A DNA stretch of 64,000 nt from Mucilaginibacter xinganensis (GTDB lineage Bacteria > Bacteroidota > Bacteroidia > Sphingobacteriales > Sphingobacteriaceae): the NCBI RefSeq assembly GCF_002257585.1, contig NZ_CP022743.1, positions 1,798,001 to 1,862,000 on the forward strand, in the 5' to 3' direction. This document shows, in pieces, positions 8,795-16,759 of this stretch (positions within the stretch are counted from its first letter, which is position 1; the number at the start of each line of letters is the position of its first letter). The notes beneath the pieces are model-generated. The model did not search any database and was not told where the DNA came from. It worked only from the letters and a program-made list of their open reading frames with translations. The position numbers were made by a program, and so were the translations under genes.

Positions 8795-9319
8795 TCATTT
8801 ATAATAATTGGCTACACCCACTCCGATTGTCCAGAAATTTCTCGATTTGTCGAGGTCATCCTCAATTGAGGATCTATTAAATTCATATTTTCCAGTTGAC
8901 TTGAGTTCAGCAATACTTTCTTCCATATCCTTTTGAGTAAATTGTCTCCAAATTCCAACCGAAATATTTAAAAATGCATAAGAAAATTCAGCTTCTGTAG
9001 TATCGATTTCCCCATTATTCTGCCTGCTAAGAATTTCGACTAATTTTTCGGCTCCAATGGTAAATGGGTTGACATCATAAATGCACAATTCCGTTCGTTC
9101 TGGAAATGGTCCATATAAAAATTCAATATATCCGACCTTTCCAAATTCGTCGAAGTCGATTCGAAGCTCATAAAGTTCATAAAAAGCACTATTGGTACTA
9201 TCAGGTTCTGACGGCTTACCTAACAGGCTATCGACACTTTGACGAGATTGCCCCAAAAGTACTTCACCAACATTTTCAATATCAATCCCTTTTAGCGGCG
9301 TAAGTTCGATTTTTATCAT
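8795..9319 (-). CDS. Hypothetical acidic cytosolic protein, immunity-like
   Basis: This 174-residue soluble protein has no signal peptide or membrane segment. Its start, IELTPLKGIDIENVGEVLLGQ, followed by SRQSVDSLLGKP, matches the pattern I associate with small conserved proteins in which LG(M/Q)S/R..V..LLG.P follows a short beta strand; many of these sit beside polymorphic toxins as immunity proteins. The gene is AT-rich compared with the ATPase gene nearby and stands alone with no toxin gene beside it, so if it is an immunity gene it is an orphan. The assignment to immunity is inference from context and composition; the function remains unknown. Confidence 0.6.
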   Translation of the reverse strand: MIKIELTPLKGIDIENVGEVLLGQSRQSVDSLLGKPSEPDSTNSAFYELYELRIDFDEFGKVGYIEFLYGPFPERTELCIYDVNPFTIGAEKLVEILSRQNNGEIDTTEAEFSYAFLNISVGIWRQFTQKDMEESIAELKSTGKYEFNRSSIEDDLDKSRNFWTIGVGVANYYK

Positions 9320-9396
9320 TTAATGTTATGTGTGTACTATAAAAGTTATTTATAAATATAGAGGGATTAAAAACGATAATACGAAAAAGTTCTCAA

Positions 9397-9545
9397 TCTG
9401 GCGCGAGTATGACGGGTTGGGCCAAAGCGTAAAGGCTACTCGTGCCCCGCGTTCAGGTAGCCAAGATGCAAAGTTGGAGCATGATTTTTAAAACGAAATA
9501 CCGCTTGCCAGGTAACCAGCAATGCTGTATTTTTATTGTTAATGA
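9397..9545 (+). repeat. Hairpin repeat copy R1 with terminator
   Basis: The first of two long direct copies (the other is at 11029-11180). It opens with TCTGGCGCGAGTATGACG, and GCGCGAGTA (9401-9409) can pair with TACTCGTGC (9437-9445). The copy continues through GCGTTCAGGTAGCCAA and ends in a terminator: ATACCGC (9498-9504) and GCTGTAT (9524-9530) followed by five Ts. The ATG-initiated minus-strand frame at 9436-9624 ends in this repeat and is not considered a gene. Confidence 0.75.
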
Positions 9546-9666
9546 GTAAGAGATATAATTTATGGATCAGTAAAGGGTAATCTGTATAGTATATGGTAAC
9601 ACAAGAGATTATTATGGATTGCAAGGATTAATAGACATCCTTTTAATTGCGACGGAGGTATTGTAA

Positions 9667-9936
9667 ACCAAAGGCCCATCCAGGTCACGAGTAGCCATTG
9701 CGCGCAGGCGGCCCGTCATACTCGCGCCAGAGGGGGGCGGGCATAATAGTCCAGACAATTACAACCAACGGGCATCACCAGGCGAACAATATAAAATTCA
9801 AGATGGCGATCAAAGCCCGGCAACGCCATCCTCATGCAGCAGTATGCCCTCTCCTGTGGGAGGATTAAGTCGGCAAGCTAAAATTACAGGAATAGGGGTA
9901 GGAGGAGTTTTAATTATTGTTGGCATGTTATTTTAG
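9667..9936 (+). pseudogene. Coding-like remnant ending in a membrane helix
   Basis: A 90-codon open frame without a usable start codon runs from just after a TAA to the TAG at 9934-9936. Its second half is protein-like: Asn/Pro/Ser-rich, then GLSRQAKITG and a hydrophobic stretch GVGGVLIIVGMLF that could span a membrane. The first part overlaps repeat R2. It may be the 3' end of a toxin or surface-protein gene lost when the repeats recombined. It has no recognised family, and chance openness is possible. Confidence 0.35.
9683..9733 (-). repeat. Hairpin repeat copy R2, short and inverted
   Basis: The reverse complement reads CTCTGGCGCGAGTATGACGG, then a diverged loop, then CTACTCGTGACC. This is the same hairpin core as R1 and R3 in the opposite orientation, without the terminator part. 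CACGAGTA (9686-9693) pairs with TACTCGCG (9719-9726). Confidence 0.65.
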
Positions 9937-10149
9937 CACCTATTGGGATATAATAAATACTATTTAAAATGAATTTTTCGATTGAATTAGGTGATTAAAG
10001 CAAGTCACTAAACCATCTAAAAGGAGAATTTTAAAGAATACGGATATTTGTTTGTACAAACTGGACCATAAACTAAAAGCCAATTAACTTGCGATGTCTA
10101 TTTTGATATCACCAATACCAACTATGCCGTCACCACTTATATAACAACT

Positions 10150-11019
10150 ATGGCAATAATAATAATCGAAGGAATTAAAGTTTATTCAAATTTAGATGGA
10201 ACAAAATCCATTATTATTAATTCGGATTGTATAAGTGAATGTATGCGTGTCTATACTGAAAATCAATTAGATGGAGTGGCTATTACAACTTCTCATGATT
10301 ATAGACTTCAAAATGTAAACTTTCTTTGCGAATATCCAGAAATAAAACATCTTTCGATATCAGGTGGAATCAATGATATTAGTGCCATCCATACGTTGCA
10401 AAATTTGAGATCCTTAATACTAGCGGGGAAAAATAGAAAGATTGATTTCTTGCATTTTCCTTCACTTACAGAATTGATTGCTGAATGGAGCCCTCATTTT
10501 TTAAATCTGGATAATTGCGACTATTTGAGGAATTTGTCGCTTTCCAAATTTACCCCTAAAACTAAAGACTGTTTAAGCATATCTAATATTCCCTCAGTAA
10601 AAAAATTGAAAATAACGCAATCGACAATACTTACTTTGAATGGATTAGGGAAATTTGACCAACTTGAAGAACTCGAGCTTAATTATTGCAGTAAACTCGA
10701 GAATCTATGCTGCTTAGAAGGAAGTAAGAAAACTTTAGTTTCTTTTCGTTTTGATCATTGTAAATCGATAAAAAATCACGACTACGCAATACGACTTAAT
10801 CATTTAAATACATTGTCGTATAATGATGGAGGAACTATCCAATCAATAAAATTCATAAAAGAAATGGTCTCTCTAAAGGCATTTATGTTTGTTAACACAG
10901 ATGTAACCGATGGTGACATGACGCCTTGCATAGGTCTTGAATATGCCGGTTTTTCCAATAAAAAACACTTTTCGCATACAATGGAAAAAATAAAAAGCCT
11001 TTCAAAGGCTAGGGGTTAA
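10150..11019 (+). CDS. Leucine-rich-repeat-like cytosolic protein, possible orphan immunity protein
   Basis: This 289-residue protein has no signal peptide. It contains irregular LRR-like units: IKHLSISGG, LRSLILAG, LRNLSLS, VKKLKITQS, LEELELNYC and LNTLSYND, spaced 22-25 residues apart as in short internalin-like solenoids. The gene is strongly AT-rich and stands alone between repeats R2 and R3. LRR proteins of this size are common as immunity proteins in Bacteroidetes polymorphic-toxin islands, but no toxin is adjacent. The frame stays open for about 21 codons before the ATG and reads like protein (CDVYFDITNTNYAVTTY), back to a TAA near 10065, which suggests that the present start is a truncation or a fusion scar. 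Confidence 0.65.
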   Translation: MAIIIIEGIKVYSNLDGTKSIIINSDCISECMRVYTENQLDGVAITTSHDYRLQNVNFLCEYPEIKHLSISGGINDISAIHTLQNLRSLILAGKNRKIDFLHFPSLTELIAEWSPHFLNLDNCDYLRNLSLSKFTPKTKDCLSISNIPSVKKLKITQSTILTLNGLGKFDQLEELELNYCSKLENLCCLEGSKKTLVSFRFDHCKSIKNHDYAIRLNHLNTLSYNDGGTIQSIKFIKEMVSLKAFMFVNTDVTDGDMTPCIGLEYAGFSNKKHFSHTMEKIKSLSKARG

Positions 11020-11028
11020 CCTTACTCC

Positions 11029-11180
11029 TCTGGCGCGAGTATGACGTGTCGGCCAAAAGCGAAAAGGCGTACTCGTGTCCCGCGTTCAGGTAGCCAACAA
11101 GCTATGTTGGAACATGATTTTAAAAACAAAATACCGCTTGCCAAGTAATCAGCAATGCGGTATTTTTATTGTGAATGAGT
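11029..11180 (+). repeat. Hairpin repeat copy R3 with terminator
   Basis: A direct copy of R1, beginning 9 bp after the LRR gene stop codon. It has the same order: GGCGCGAGTATGACG, a GC-rich loop, TACTCGTG, CGCGTTCAGGTAGCCAA, then a terminator with ATACCGC (11131-11137) and GCGGTAT (11157-11163) followed by Ts. The position right after a stop codon suggests that the repeat travels as the 3' flank and terminator of gene cassettes. Confidence 0.75.
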
Positions 11181-11193
11181 ACCAAATATAAAT

Positions 11194-11329
11194 CCCGCCG
11201 GTTCAAGCCCGCTTACAATAACCCCTGTAAGCAAAATAGCTATGCCAAAATCCGACCAATGATAAGTTTGTAACGTCAGCAGGGCGCTGACCCGTGTTGA
11301 GGTCGAAGCAGGATGCTTGAACCGGCGGG
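11194..11329. repeat. Palindromic element A with 15-bp inverted ends
   Basis: The ends CCCGCCGGTTCAAGC (11194-11208) and GCTTGAACCGGCGGG (11315-11329) are perfect inverted repeats around 106 bp of non-coding DNA that includes GGGCGCTGACCCGTGTTGAGG. The element has the form of a MITE or large REP unit; no transposase is seen. A longer copy lies at 11441-11609. Confidence 0.8.
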
Positions 11330-11355
11330 TTGTTCAGGCTGCATACATTGTGTGT

Positions 11356-11440
11356 TTAGCTTTTTTTATCTTTCAATAATTTATCCAGCTTCTCCTTAGT
11401 TTCCGGGATTGCCTTCAGCGTTAACGCTTTCTTAAAAGCC
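11356..11440 (-). pseudogene. 3' fragment of a second esterase/TPR gene
   Basis: The last 27-28 codons of the neighbouring esterase gene are repeated here in frame (AFKKALTLKAIPETKEKL, then a Lys/Asp-rich end and TAA). Compared with the intact gene it has several synonymous changes, a few amino-acid changes and one extra Lys codon, so it derives from a diverged paralogue and is not a fresh duplication. The fragment is cut exactly where palindromic element B begins. Confidence 0.8.
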
Positions 11441-11609
11441 CCCGCCGGTTCAAGCGTCTCGCTTGAACTCAAACAAATGTAAGCGTCCCGCTTACAATAA
11501 CTCTTTACACAAAACAGAATCAATTCTAAACCCGACCAATAATCATTTGGTAACGTCAGCAGGGCGCTGACCCGTGTTGAGGTTCAAGCGGGACGCTTGA
11601 ACCGGCGGG
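11441..11609. repeat. Palindromic element B with 15-bp inverted ends
   Basis: The same terminal inverted repeats as element A (11441-11455 and 11595-11609), but it is 33 bp longer, with extra nested palindromes TTCAAGC..GCTTGAA and TGTAAGCG..CGCTTACA near its left end. The shared core includes GTAACGTCAGCAGGGCGCTG. Elements A and B are each followed by the same 20-30 bp and then an esterase 3' end. Confidence 0.8.
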
Positions 11610-11635
11610 TTGTTCAAGCTGCATACATTGTTTGT

Positions 11636-12847
11636 TTAGCTTTTTCCATTCAGCAATTTATTCAGCTTCTCTTTAGTTTCCGGGATTGCCTTTAGCGTTA
11701 ACGCTTTCTTAAAAGCCTCAATGGCTTTGTTTTTTTCACCGGACGCCAGGTAGAAATCACCAATTGAGTCGTAACAATTACCACTGTAAGGATAATTGGC
11801 AACATTAAGTTTAAAAAGGTTTTCGGCTTTTTTATATTGTTTTTTACCTAACATTTGGTATCCGAGGTTATTGACCTGGCTTTCGTCTGGTTTAACGCTA
11901 TATCCCATGTTTTCAGAGACCTTTTTGTAATGCGCAACAATTACCGAATCCAGTTTAAAGGTGGGGTTTTGTAATTCGCTTTCATATATTTTAAGCCTGT
12001 AAAAAGCGAAAACAAACCGAAGCGCATCATACTCCCCGATTAATCTTACAGACGGATGGTCGTCATCCGTGTAGAATTTGTAGCTATAACGCAATTGATT
12101 CTTATTATTGCTATTAAGCAGTTTAATCAACTCCAGATTGCTGCGAATAAGCGCAGTATAACCGCTGGTATCTTTTTGAACACTTAAGGTATCCATTCCT
12201 CTTTCCATACGATTGGCCATCGCCATGAATAAAGTTTTGCCCTGGTAATTCTGAACGGGTAAAATTGCCTTTGCTTCTTCCACAGACTTCTTGTTGTTCC
12301 ACCATAAGGACGCTTCGAGCGAAACATAAGCGTTAAATAAATTTGGATGATGAAGTAGTGTATTGATAACCGTCAGGCCTCCAAGGGAATGACCAATCAA
12401 TGTTTTATAAGTTGTGGTTGGATAATTCGAATCGATATAAGGAATCAATTCTCTTTCCACAAAGGATATAAATTTTTCGCCATTGCCGGTAACGTTAGGT
12501 AACTCTTTATCCGATCCGGTTGTAAGTTCGCTCAACCGATCATCAGGCACAATTCCAACCACAATCATTGGCGGGCAAAGGCTCGATTCTTCCATATGCT
12601 CGGTAATACCAACAACGGTGTTGAAATTTTCGCTTCCGTCTAACACATATACAACCGGATAATTACCTCTGTTTTTAATTTTGTCGCCACCATTACTATT
12701 GGGGATATGGATCCAGATTTTACGTTGCTGACCTAAAATTTTTGAAGGGATGGTTTCTTCGAACCCCGTCCTGAATGGACTGTTTTCCTGGGCATGGACA
12801 TAGAAAGAACATAGAAATAGTACAATAAAGTAGAAAAAAGATTTCAC
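11636..12847 (-). CDS. Secreted esterase-family alpha/beta hydrolase with C-terminal TPR
   Basis: A 403-residue protein with a signal peptide (to about Ala19) and a putative-esterase (esterase D/enterochelin-esterase-like) fold. The nucleophile elbow is GHSLGG (152-157, Ser154), and the likely catalytic His is in DDDHPS. Around residues 320-400 there are TPR-like helices ending in IEAFKKALTLK. Such fusions are common in Bacteroidetes, and the substrates are usually unknown acyl esters or siderophores. The start is GTG at 12845-12847; no in-frame ATG is near. A diverged copy of its 3' end lies just downstream (11356-11440) between two palindromic elements, pointing to a lost neighbour gene. 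Confidence 0.85.
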   Translation of the reverse strand: MKSFFYFIVLFLCSFYVHAQENSPFRTGFEETIPSKILGQQRKIWIHIPNSNGGDKIKNRGNYPVVYVLDGSENFNTVVGITEHMEESSLCPPMIVVGIVPDDRLSELTTGSDKELPNVTGNGEKFISFVERELIPYIDSNYPTTTYKTLIGHSLGGLTVINTLLHHPNLFNAYVSLEASLWWNNKKSVEEAKAILPVQNYQGKTLFMAMANRMERGMDTLSVQKDTSGYTALIRSNLELIKLLNSNNKNQLRYSYKFYTDDDHPSVRLIGEYDALRFVFAFYRLKIYESELQNPTFKLDSVIVAHYKKVSENMGYSVKPDESQVNNLGYQMLGKKQYKKAENLFKLNVANYPYSGNCYDSIGDFYLASGEKNKAIEAFKKALTLKAIPETKEKLNKLLNGKS

Positions 12848-12941
12848 AAGTTTTGGGTTAAGAGGGCGATAAATAGAATTTTATAAATATAATAGATGAC
12901 GTTTAATCTAACTTAATGTTACACATCGCAGGTGAAAAATT

Positions 12942-13083
12942 CCCGGGACAGGAAGTAAAAGCAACCCTCCCTTTGTCATCCTGAACGCAGTGAAGGATCT
13001 TATCCAATTCATAAGTCGGCGCTATACTTGTCCTGCGTTCATGTCCCGGGTAGAAGATCTTTCGCTCTCACTCAAGATGATAA
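12942..13083. repeat. Inverted intergenic repeat (CCTGAACGCAGTGAAGGATCT type)
   Basis: Outer arms CCCGGGACA (12942-12950) and TGTCCCGGG (13042-13050) enclose GTCATCCTGAACGCAGTG and AAGGATCTTATCC. After the right arm come AGAAGATCTTTCGCTCTCACTCAAGATGA. This is a widespread bacterial intergenic repeat type. Spurious proteins containing RSFALTQDD arise from it, including the plus-strand frame at 13028-13249. The remainder of 12848-13168 has no gene. Confidence 0.75.
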
Positions 13084-13168
13084 ATTAAAATCTTCTGAAC
13101 AGTTATGGAGACAAATTCCAACAAAGGCGCAAATATTCATCATTCAGTGTTCGATATTATATATTTAT

Positions 13169-13894
13169 TCACCCCAGCACCTCTTCCAAAACCTCATGCG
13201 ACTTAATATTCCCAAACCCTTCAATATGCAGGGCATAATACTCCAATAACTTGCTGATCAGGTACCGGCGTTCGTCATTGCTTAGTTTTACCGCAGCAAT
13301 GTTTTCAAAGGTACTTTGCAGCAATTTAGTAAAGTTTTGCGTGTGCGGGGGGGACAGGTATAAAACACTGTCGGGCTTATATTTGCTGAAAATGCCGTTC
13401 TTCAAATCAAAATAGTCCGCTTCGCCGGCAAGGTAGCGGTCGGGGTAAAAGCCCAGGTAACGGGTAAGCCTGATCAAAAACAGCAAATGGAAGTTGGCCA
13501 ACCCTTCGGTTTGGTGGTCCAGCCACTCTATAGCGCTAAATACAAAATCAAATAAACGCTCATCTGCCGATTGCTGCTTAACAGCCTTATAAAGTACCTC
13601 GTTTAAAAACATGGCAAGACTGCTTTTAATAACATCGTAGGGGATGGTTTGCAGCAGTGGGGAGTTTTTAAGCTCTTTGATGCGCTGTACGTTACCTGTT
13701 TCTTTATGATATACCACCAGATCAAGCAGGTGCAGCGGCTGCAGCATATTGCGGCTTATTTTTGCTTTTGGCTTTTTGGCCCCGTTTACCATGTATGATT
13801 GCAAGCCGAATTTTTCGGTGAAAACCTGTACAACTACACTGCTTTCGCCATAGTCGGTAGTTTTAAAGACGATGCCGCGGGTTTTATGCAGCAT
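13169..13894 (-). CDS. recO: DNA repair protein RecO
   Basis: A 241-residue protein. The N-terminal OB-fold starts MLHKTRGIVFKTTDYGE and is followed by a helical domain with the conserved LLRLTRYLGFYP-like segment. RecO loads RecA onto SSB-coated DNA with RecR in the RecF pathway and anneals ssDNA. I chose the ATG at 13894, which matches the family start; upstream in-frame codons would add a Pro/Leu-rich stretch not seen in RecO. The typical zinc cysteines of Deinococcus RecO are absent, as in most Bacteroidetes. It overlaps the kinase gene by 11 bp (13884-13894), so the two are cotranscribed. Confidence 0.93.
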   Translation of the reverse strand: MLHKTRGIVFKTTDYGESSVVVQVFTEKFGLQSYMVNGAKKPKAKISRNMLQPLHLLDLVVYHKETGNVQRIKELKNSPLLQTIPYDVIKSSLAMFLNEVLYKAVKQQSADERLFDFVFSAIEWLDHQTEGLANFHLLFLIRLTRYLGFYPDRYLAGEADYFDLKNGIFSKYKPDSVLYLSPPHTQNFTKLLQSTFENIAAVKLSNDERRYLISKLLEYYALHIEGFGNIKSHEVLEEVLG

Positions 13895-14252
13895 GGTTAA
13901 AAAGCAATAATAGCTTAGGTAAAAAAATGATGATGCCGGTAATAAGGGCGAATGCTGCGGCAATAACAACGGCACCGGCGGCCATGTCTTTTACCCGCCC
14001 GGCTTTTTCGTTATAATCCGGTGATACCAGGTCAACAAGGGTTTCAATCATGGTGTTAAAGATCTCGGTAACCAGCACTATGGTAATGCAAAGCATAATC
14101 CATTGCCACTCACCTGCGGCGATGTGCAACAAATACCCGAGCAGCAAAGCTAGCGCCGTTGCAAATAAATGGATCCTGAAATTTAACTGGCTGGTTGTAG
14201 CGTAGGCCAACCCTTTAAACGCATAACCAAAACTCCGGATTAGTTTTTTCAT
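13884..14252 (-). CDS. Diacylglycerol/undecaprenol kinase family protein
   Basis: A small membrane kinase of 122 residues with three transmembrane helices. The DgkA-family signature EIFNTMIETLVDL is present, followed by NEKAGRVKDMAAGAVV, which carries the catalytic Glu and the metal/ATP-binding residues. In Gram-positive bacteria the family phosphorylates undecaprenol and in Proteobacteria diacylglycerol; in Bacteroidetes an undecaprenol kinase role in cell-wall lipid carrier recycling is likely. The start is taken at the ATG 14250-14252 (MKKLIRSFGYA), not the upstream ATG at 14270. It is the first gene of a pair with recO. Confidence 0.9.
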   Translation of the reverse strand: MKKLIRSFGYAFKGLAYATTSQLNFRIHLFATALALLLGYLLHIAAGEWQWIMLCITIVLVTEIFNTMIETLVDLVSPDYNEKAGRVKDMAAGAVVIAAAFALITGIIIFLPKLLLLFNHAA

Positions 14253-14354
14253 CAACACAAATCTGCACATTTCAAAACATTGTCACAATCTCAATTAATC
14301 AAATCACAAGATTGATCTATTTTCGTAGTTTAGCCATCCTGATATGATTTATAA

Positions 14355-16691
14355 ATGATCTGGAAAAAGCTTGCTGATCTGATTCTGAAAAACCGGTTAC
14401 TTATTTTGTGCCTTGCCATCATAGCAAGCATTTTTATGGGCTACCAGGCAAGTAAAGTACGCATAACCTTTAATGGCGGCAAGGTACTGCCGGTAACAGA
14501 CTCGGCCTACATCAGGTACATGCAGTTTAAAAAATTGTTCGGGCAGGACGCCAATACCATGGTGATTGGCTTTAAATCGCCGAAGATCTTTGATAAAGAT
14601 GTTTACAACGATTGGTACACGATAGCGGCTAACGTAAAAAAGATAAAAGGGATCAATGGCGTTATTTCGGTAGCCAATGTTTACAATATTTCGAAAGACA
14701 CGTTACAGCATAAGTTTGTATTGCAGCCCTTAACGCCGGGTTTACTGGCAACCGCTCCGGCTGCTGATAGTGTAAAACAAAAGTTTCTTTCGCTGCCTTT
14801 TTATAAGGGACTTGTGTTGAGCGATGATGGCCAGTCAACCCTGATGGCTATTAGTTTTGACGGTAAAATAATAAACACCCCAAAGCGGGTACCTATTTTA
14901 AAAACCGTATTAAAATACGGTAAGGAGTTTGGGCTAAAGCATCGTATCCAGGTGCATTATTCAGGCCTGCCACTGATTCGTACCGTAGCCGGCGACCTGA
15001 TCAAGAACGAGTTTTCGCTGTTCCTGGGCCTTTCGTTACTCATCACCTCCATTATTCTTGTATTGGTTTTTCGTTCATTTTATGCCTTGCTGTTTCCCAT
15101 TGTGGTGGTATTGCTGGGCGTTACCTGGAGCATGGGCATACTGGTGCTGATGCATTATGAAATAACCATTCTAACCGGCATTATGCCACCTTTGGTAGTC
15201 ATTATAGGGATTCCGAATGCGGTATTTATCCTCAATAAATATTACCATGAGTACGGTGCTACAGGCAATAAAATGCAGGCGCTGCATACTACCATTGAAA
15301 AGGTAGGCATCACCACTTTTGTGGCTAATATAACTACTGCAATAGGTTTTGGTGTTTTGTGCTTTACCAATAGCGAGCTGCTCATCCAGTTCGGGCTGGT
15401 GGCCTCCACAAGCATTATGGTAACCTTTGTGCTGAGTATTATACTGGTGCCCATTATTTTTAGCTACCTGCCTGATCCAAAGGCAAGGCAAAGTAAAATA
15501 AAGGACCGGAAAATTATACGCGGAATTTTGGAGCAGCTGGATTACCTGGTACACCATAAGCGCAAGGCAATTTACCTTACAACGGTAATAATGGTGATAA
15601 TTTGCGGTTACGGGGTAACCCGCATTCGCGTAAATAGCTATGTGGTTGATGATTTGCCAAAAACCAACAATACGCTAACTGACCTAAAATTTTTTGAAGC
15701 CAACTTTAAAGGCGTTTTACCGCTGGAGGTAAGCATTGATACCAAACGCAAAAACGGCGTGATGAACAATGCGGTTATCCATAAAGTGGAGAAACTGGAG
15801 AAGCTGATCTCGTCTAAACCGGAGTTTAGCCGGTCATTGTCATTAACCCAGGGGCTTAAATTTTTAACGCAGTCTTTTTATGGCGGCAGTCCGTCATATT
15901 ACCGCTTGCCTGACGGACTGGAGCAGGGCTTTATTTTAAGTTATGCAGGCAACTCGGGCAAAAGCAATGATATGCTGAAAAGTTACCTGGACAGTACCCG
16001 CCGGTTCACAAGGGTTACTTTTGAAATGATCGACATCGGGTCAGCTAAAATGAATAAAGTGCTTGCCGACCTGCAGCCCGGCATCGACTCGATATTTAAC
16101 CCTAAAAAGTACCACGTAGAGCTAACCGGATCGAGTATTATATTTATAAAAGGGGCCAATTACATGGTGAAAAACCTGTACGAAAGCCTTGCCTGGGCTA
16201 TATTTTTAATTGCCGGCGTAATGTGGATCCTGTTCAGGGGGATTAAAATGATAGCAGTTTCATTGCTGCCAAACCTGATTCCGCTGGTCATAACTGCAGG
16301 CATTATGGGCTTTTTCGGCATCCCGCTAAAACCGTCCAGTATCCTTATTTTTAGTATTGCTATGGGCATCTCGTCCGATCAAACCATTTACTTTATTACC
16401 CGCTACCGGCAGGAGTTAAAGCAAACTGATAAAAGCATTTCGGCCATAGTTTCTGATACTATCCGCGAAACTGGGATCAGCATGATCTATATTGCCACCA
16501 TCCTGTTTTTTGGTTTTGGCATTTTTGCCGCATCAACATTCGGTGGCACGCAGGTGCTTGGTATTTTGCTTTCAGTAACTTTGGCGGTAGCAATGGTAAG
16601 CAACTTAACTTTACTGCCCGCGTTTTTGTTGAGCATAGAGAAAAGGGAGAATAAGAAAAAAGTTGATGGAGTGGATGAGGTGAGTGGTTGA
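14355..16691 (+). CDS. MMPL/RND-family lipid or hydrophobe exporter
   Basis: This 778-residue inner-membrane protein has two repeats of the MMPL type: TM1 followed by a periplasmic domain, then a block of five helices (about 215-370), and the same again (TM near 400, periplasmic domain, helices about 615-765). The second TM block contains GISSDQTIYFITRYRQE. It belongs to the predicted RND exporters of the HpnN/MmpL group that move lipids or hopanoids across the inner membrane. There are no adaptor or TolC partners next to it. Followed after 68 bp by an SDR gene. Confidence 0.87.
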   Translation: MIWKKLADLILKNRLLILCLAIIASIFMGYQASKVRITFNGGKVLPVTDSAYIRYMQFKKLFGQDANTMVIGFKSPKIFDKDVYNDWYTIAANVKKIKGINGVISVANVYNISKDTLQHKFVLQPLTPGLLATAPAADSVKQKFLSLPFYKGLVLSDDGQSTLMAISFDGKIINTPKRVPILKTVLKYGKEFGLKHRIQVHYSGLPLIRTVAGDLIKNEFSLFLGLSLLITSIILVLVFRSFYALLFPIVVVLLGVTWSMGILVLMHYEITILTGIMPPLVVIIGIPNAVFILNKYYHEYGATGNKMQALHTTIEKVGITTFVANITTAIGFGVLCFTNSELLIQFGLVASTSIMVTFVLSIILVPIIFSYLPDPKARQSKIKDRKIIRGILEQLDYLVHHKRKAIYLTTVIMVIICGYGVTRIRVNSYVVDDLPKTNNTLTDLKFFEANFKGVLPLEVSIDTKRKNGVMNNAVIHKVEKLEKLISSKPEFSRSLSLTQGLKFLTQSFYGGSPSYYRLPDGLEQGFILSYAGNSGKSNDMLKSYLDSTRRFTRVTFEMIDIGSAKMNKVLADLQPGIDSIFNPKKYHVELTGSSIIFIKGANYMVKNLYESLAWAIFLIAGVMWILFRGIKMIAVSLLPNLIPLVITAGIMGFFGIPLKPSSILIFSIAMGISSDQTIYFITRYRQELKQTDKSISAIVSDTIRETGISMIYIATILFFGFGIFAASTFGGTQVLGILLSVTLAVAMVSNLTLLPAFLLSIEKRENKKKVDGVDEVSG

Positions 16692-16759
16692 TGAAGTTGA
16701 ATAAAACTAAACCCGGGCCAACCCTGTTCAATTATAAATAAATAACCTATTTAACTAAA

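Noticed and set aside
9436..9624. Minus-strand frame of 62 codons
   Set aside because: It is built from repeat R1 and AT-rich spacer, and its end is the repeat hairpin itself.
13028..13249. Plus-strand open frame with RRSFALTQDD
   Set aside because: It lies in a widespread intergenic repeat that yields this peptide in many genomes; no ribosome binding or coding bias.
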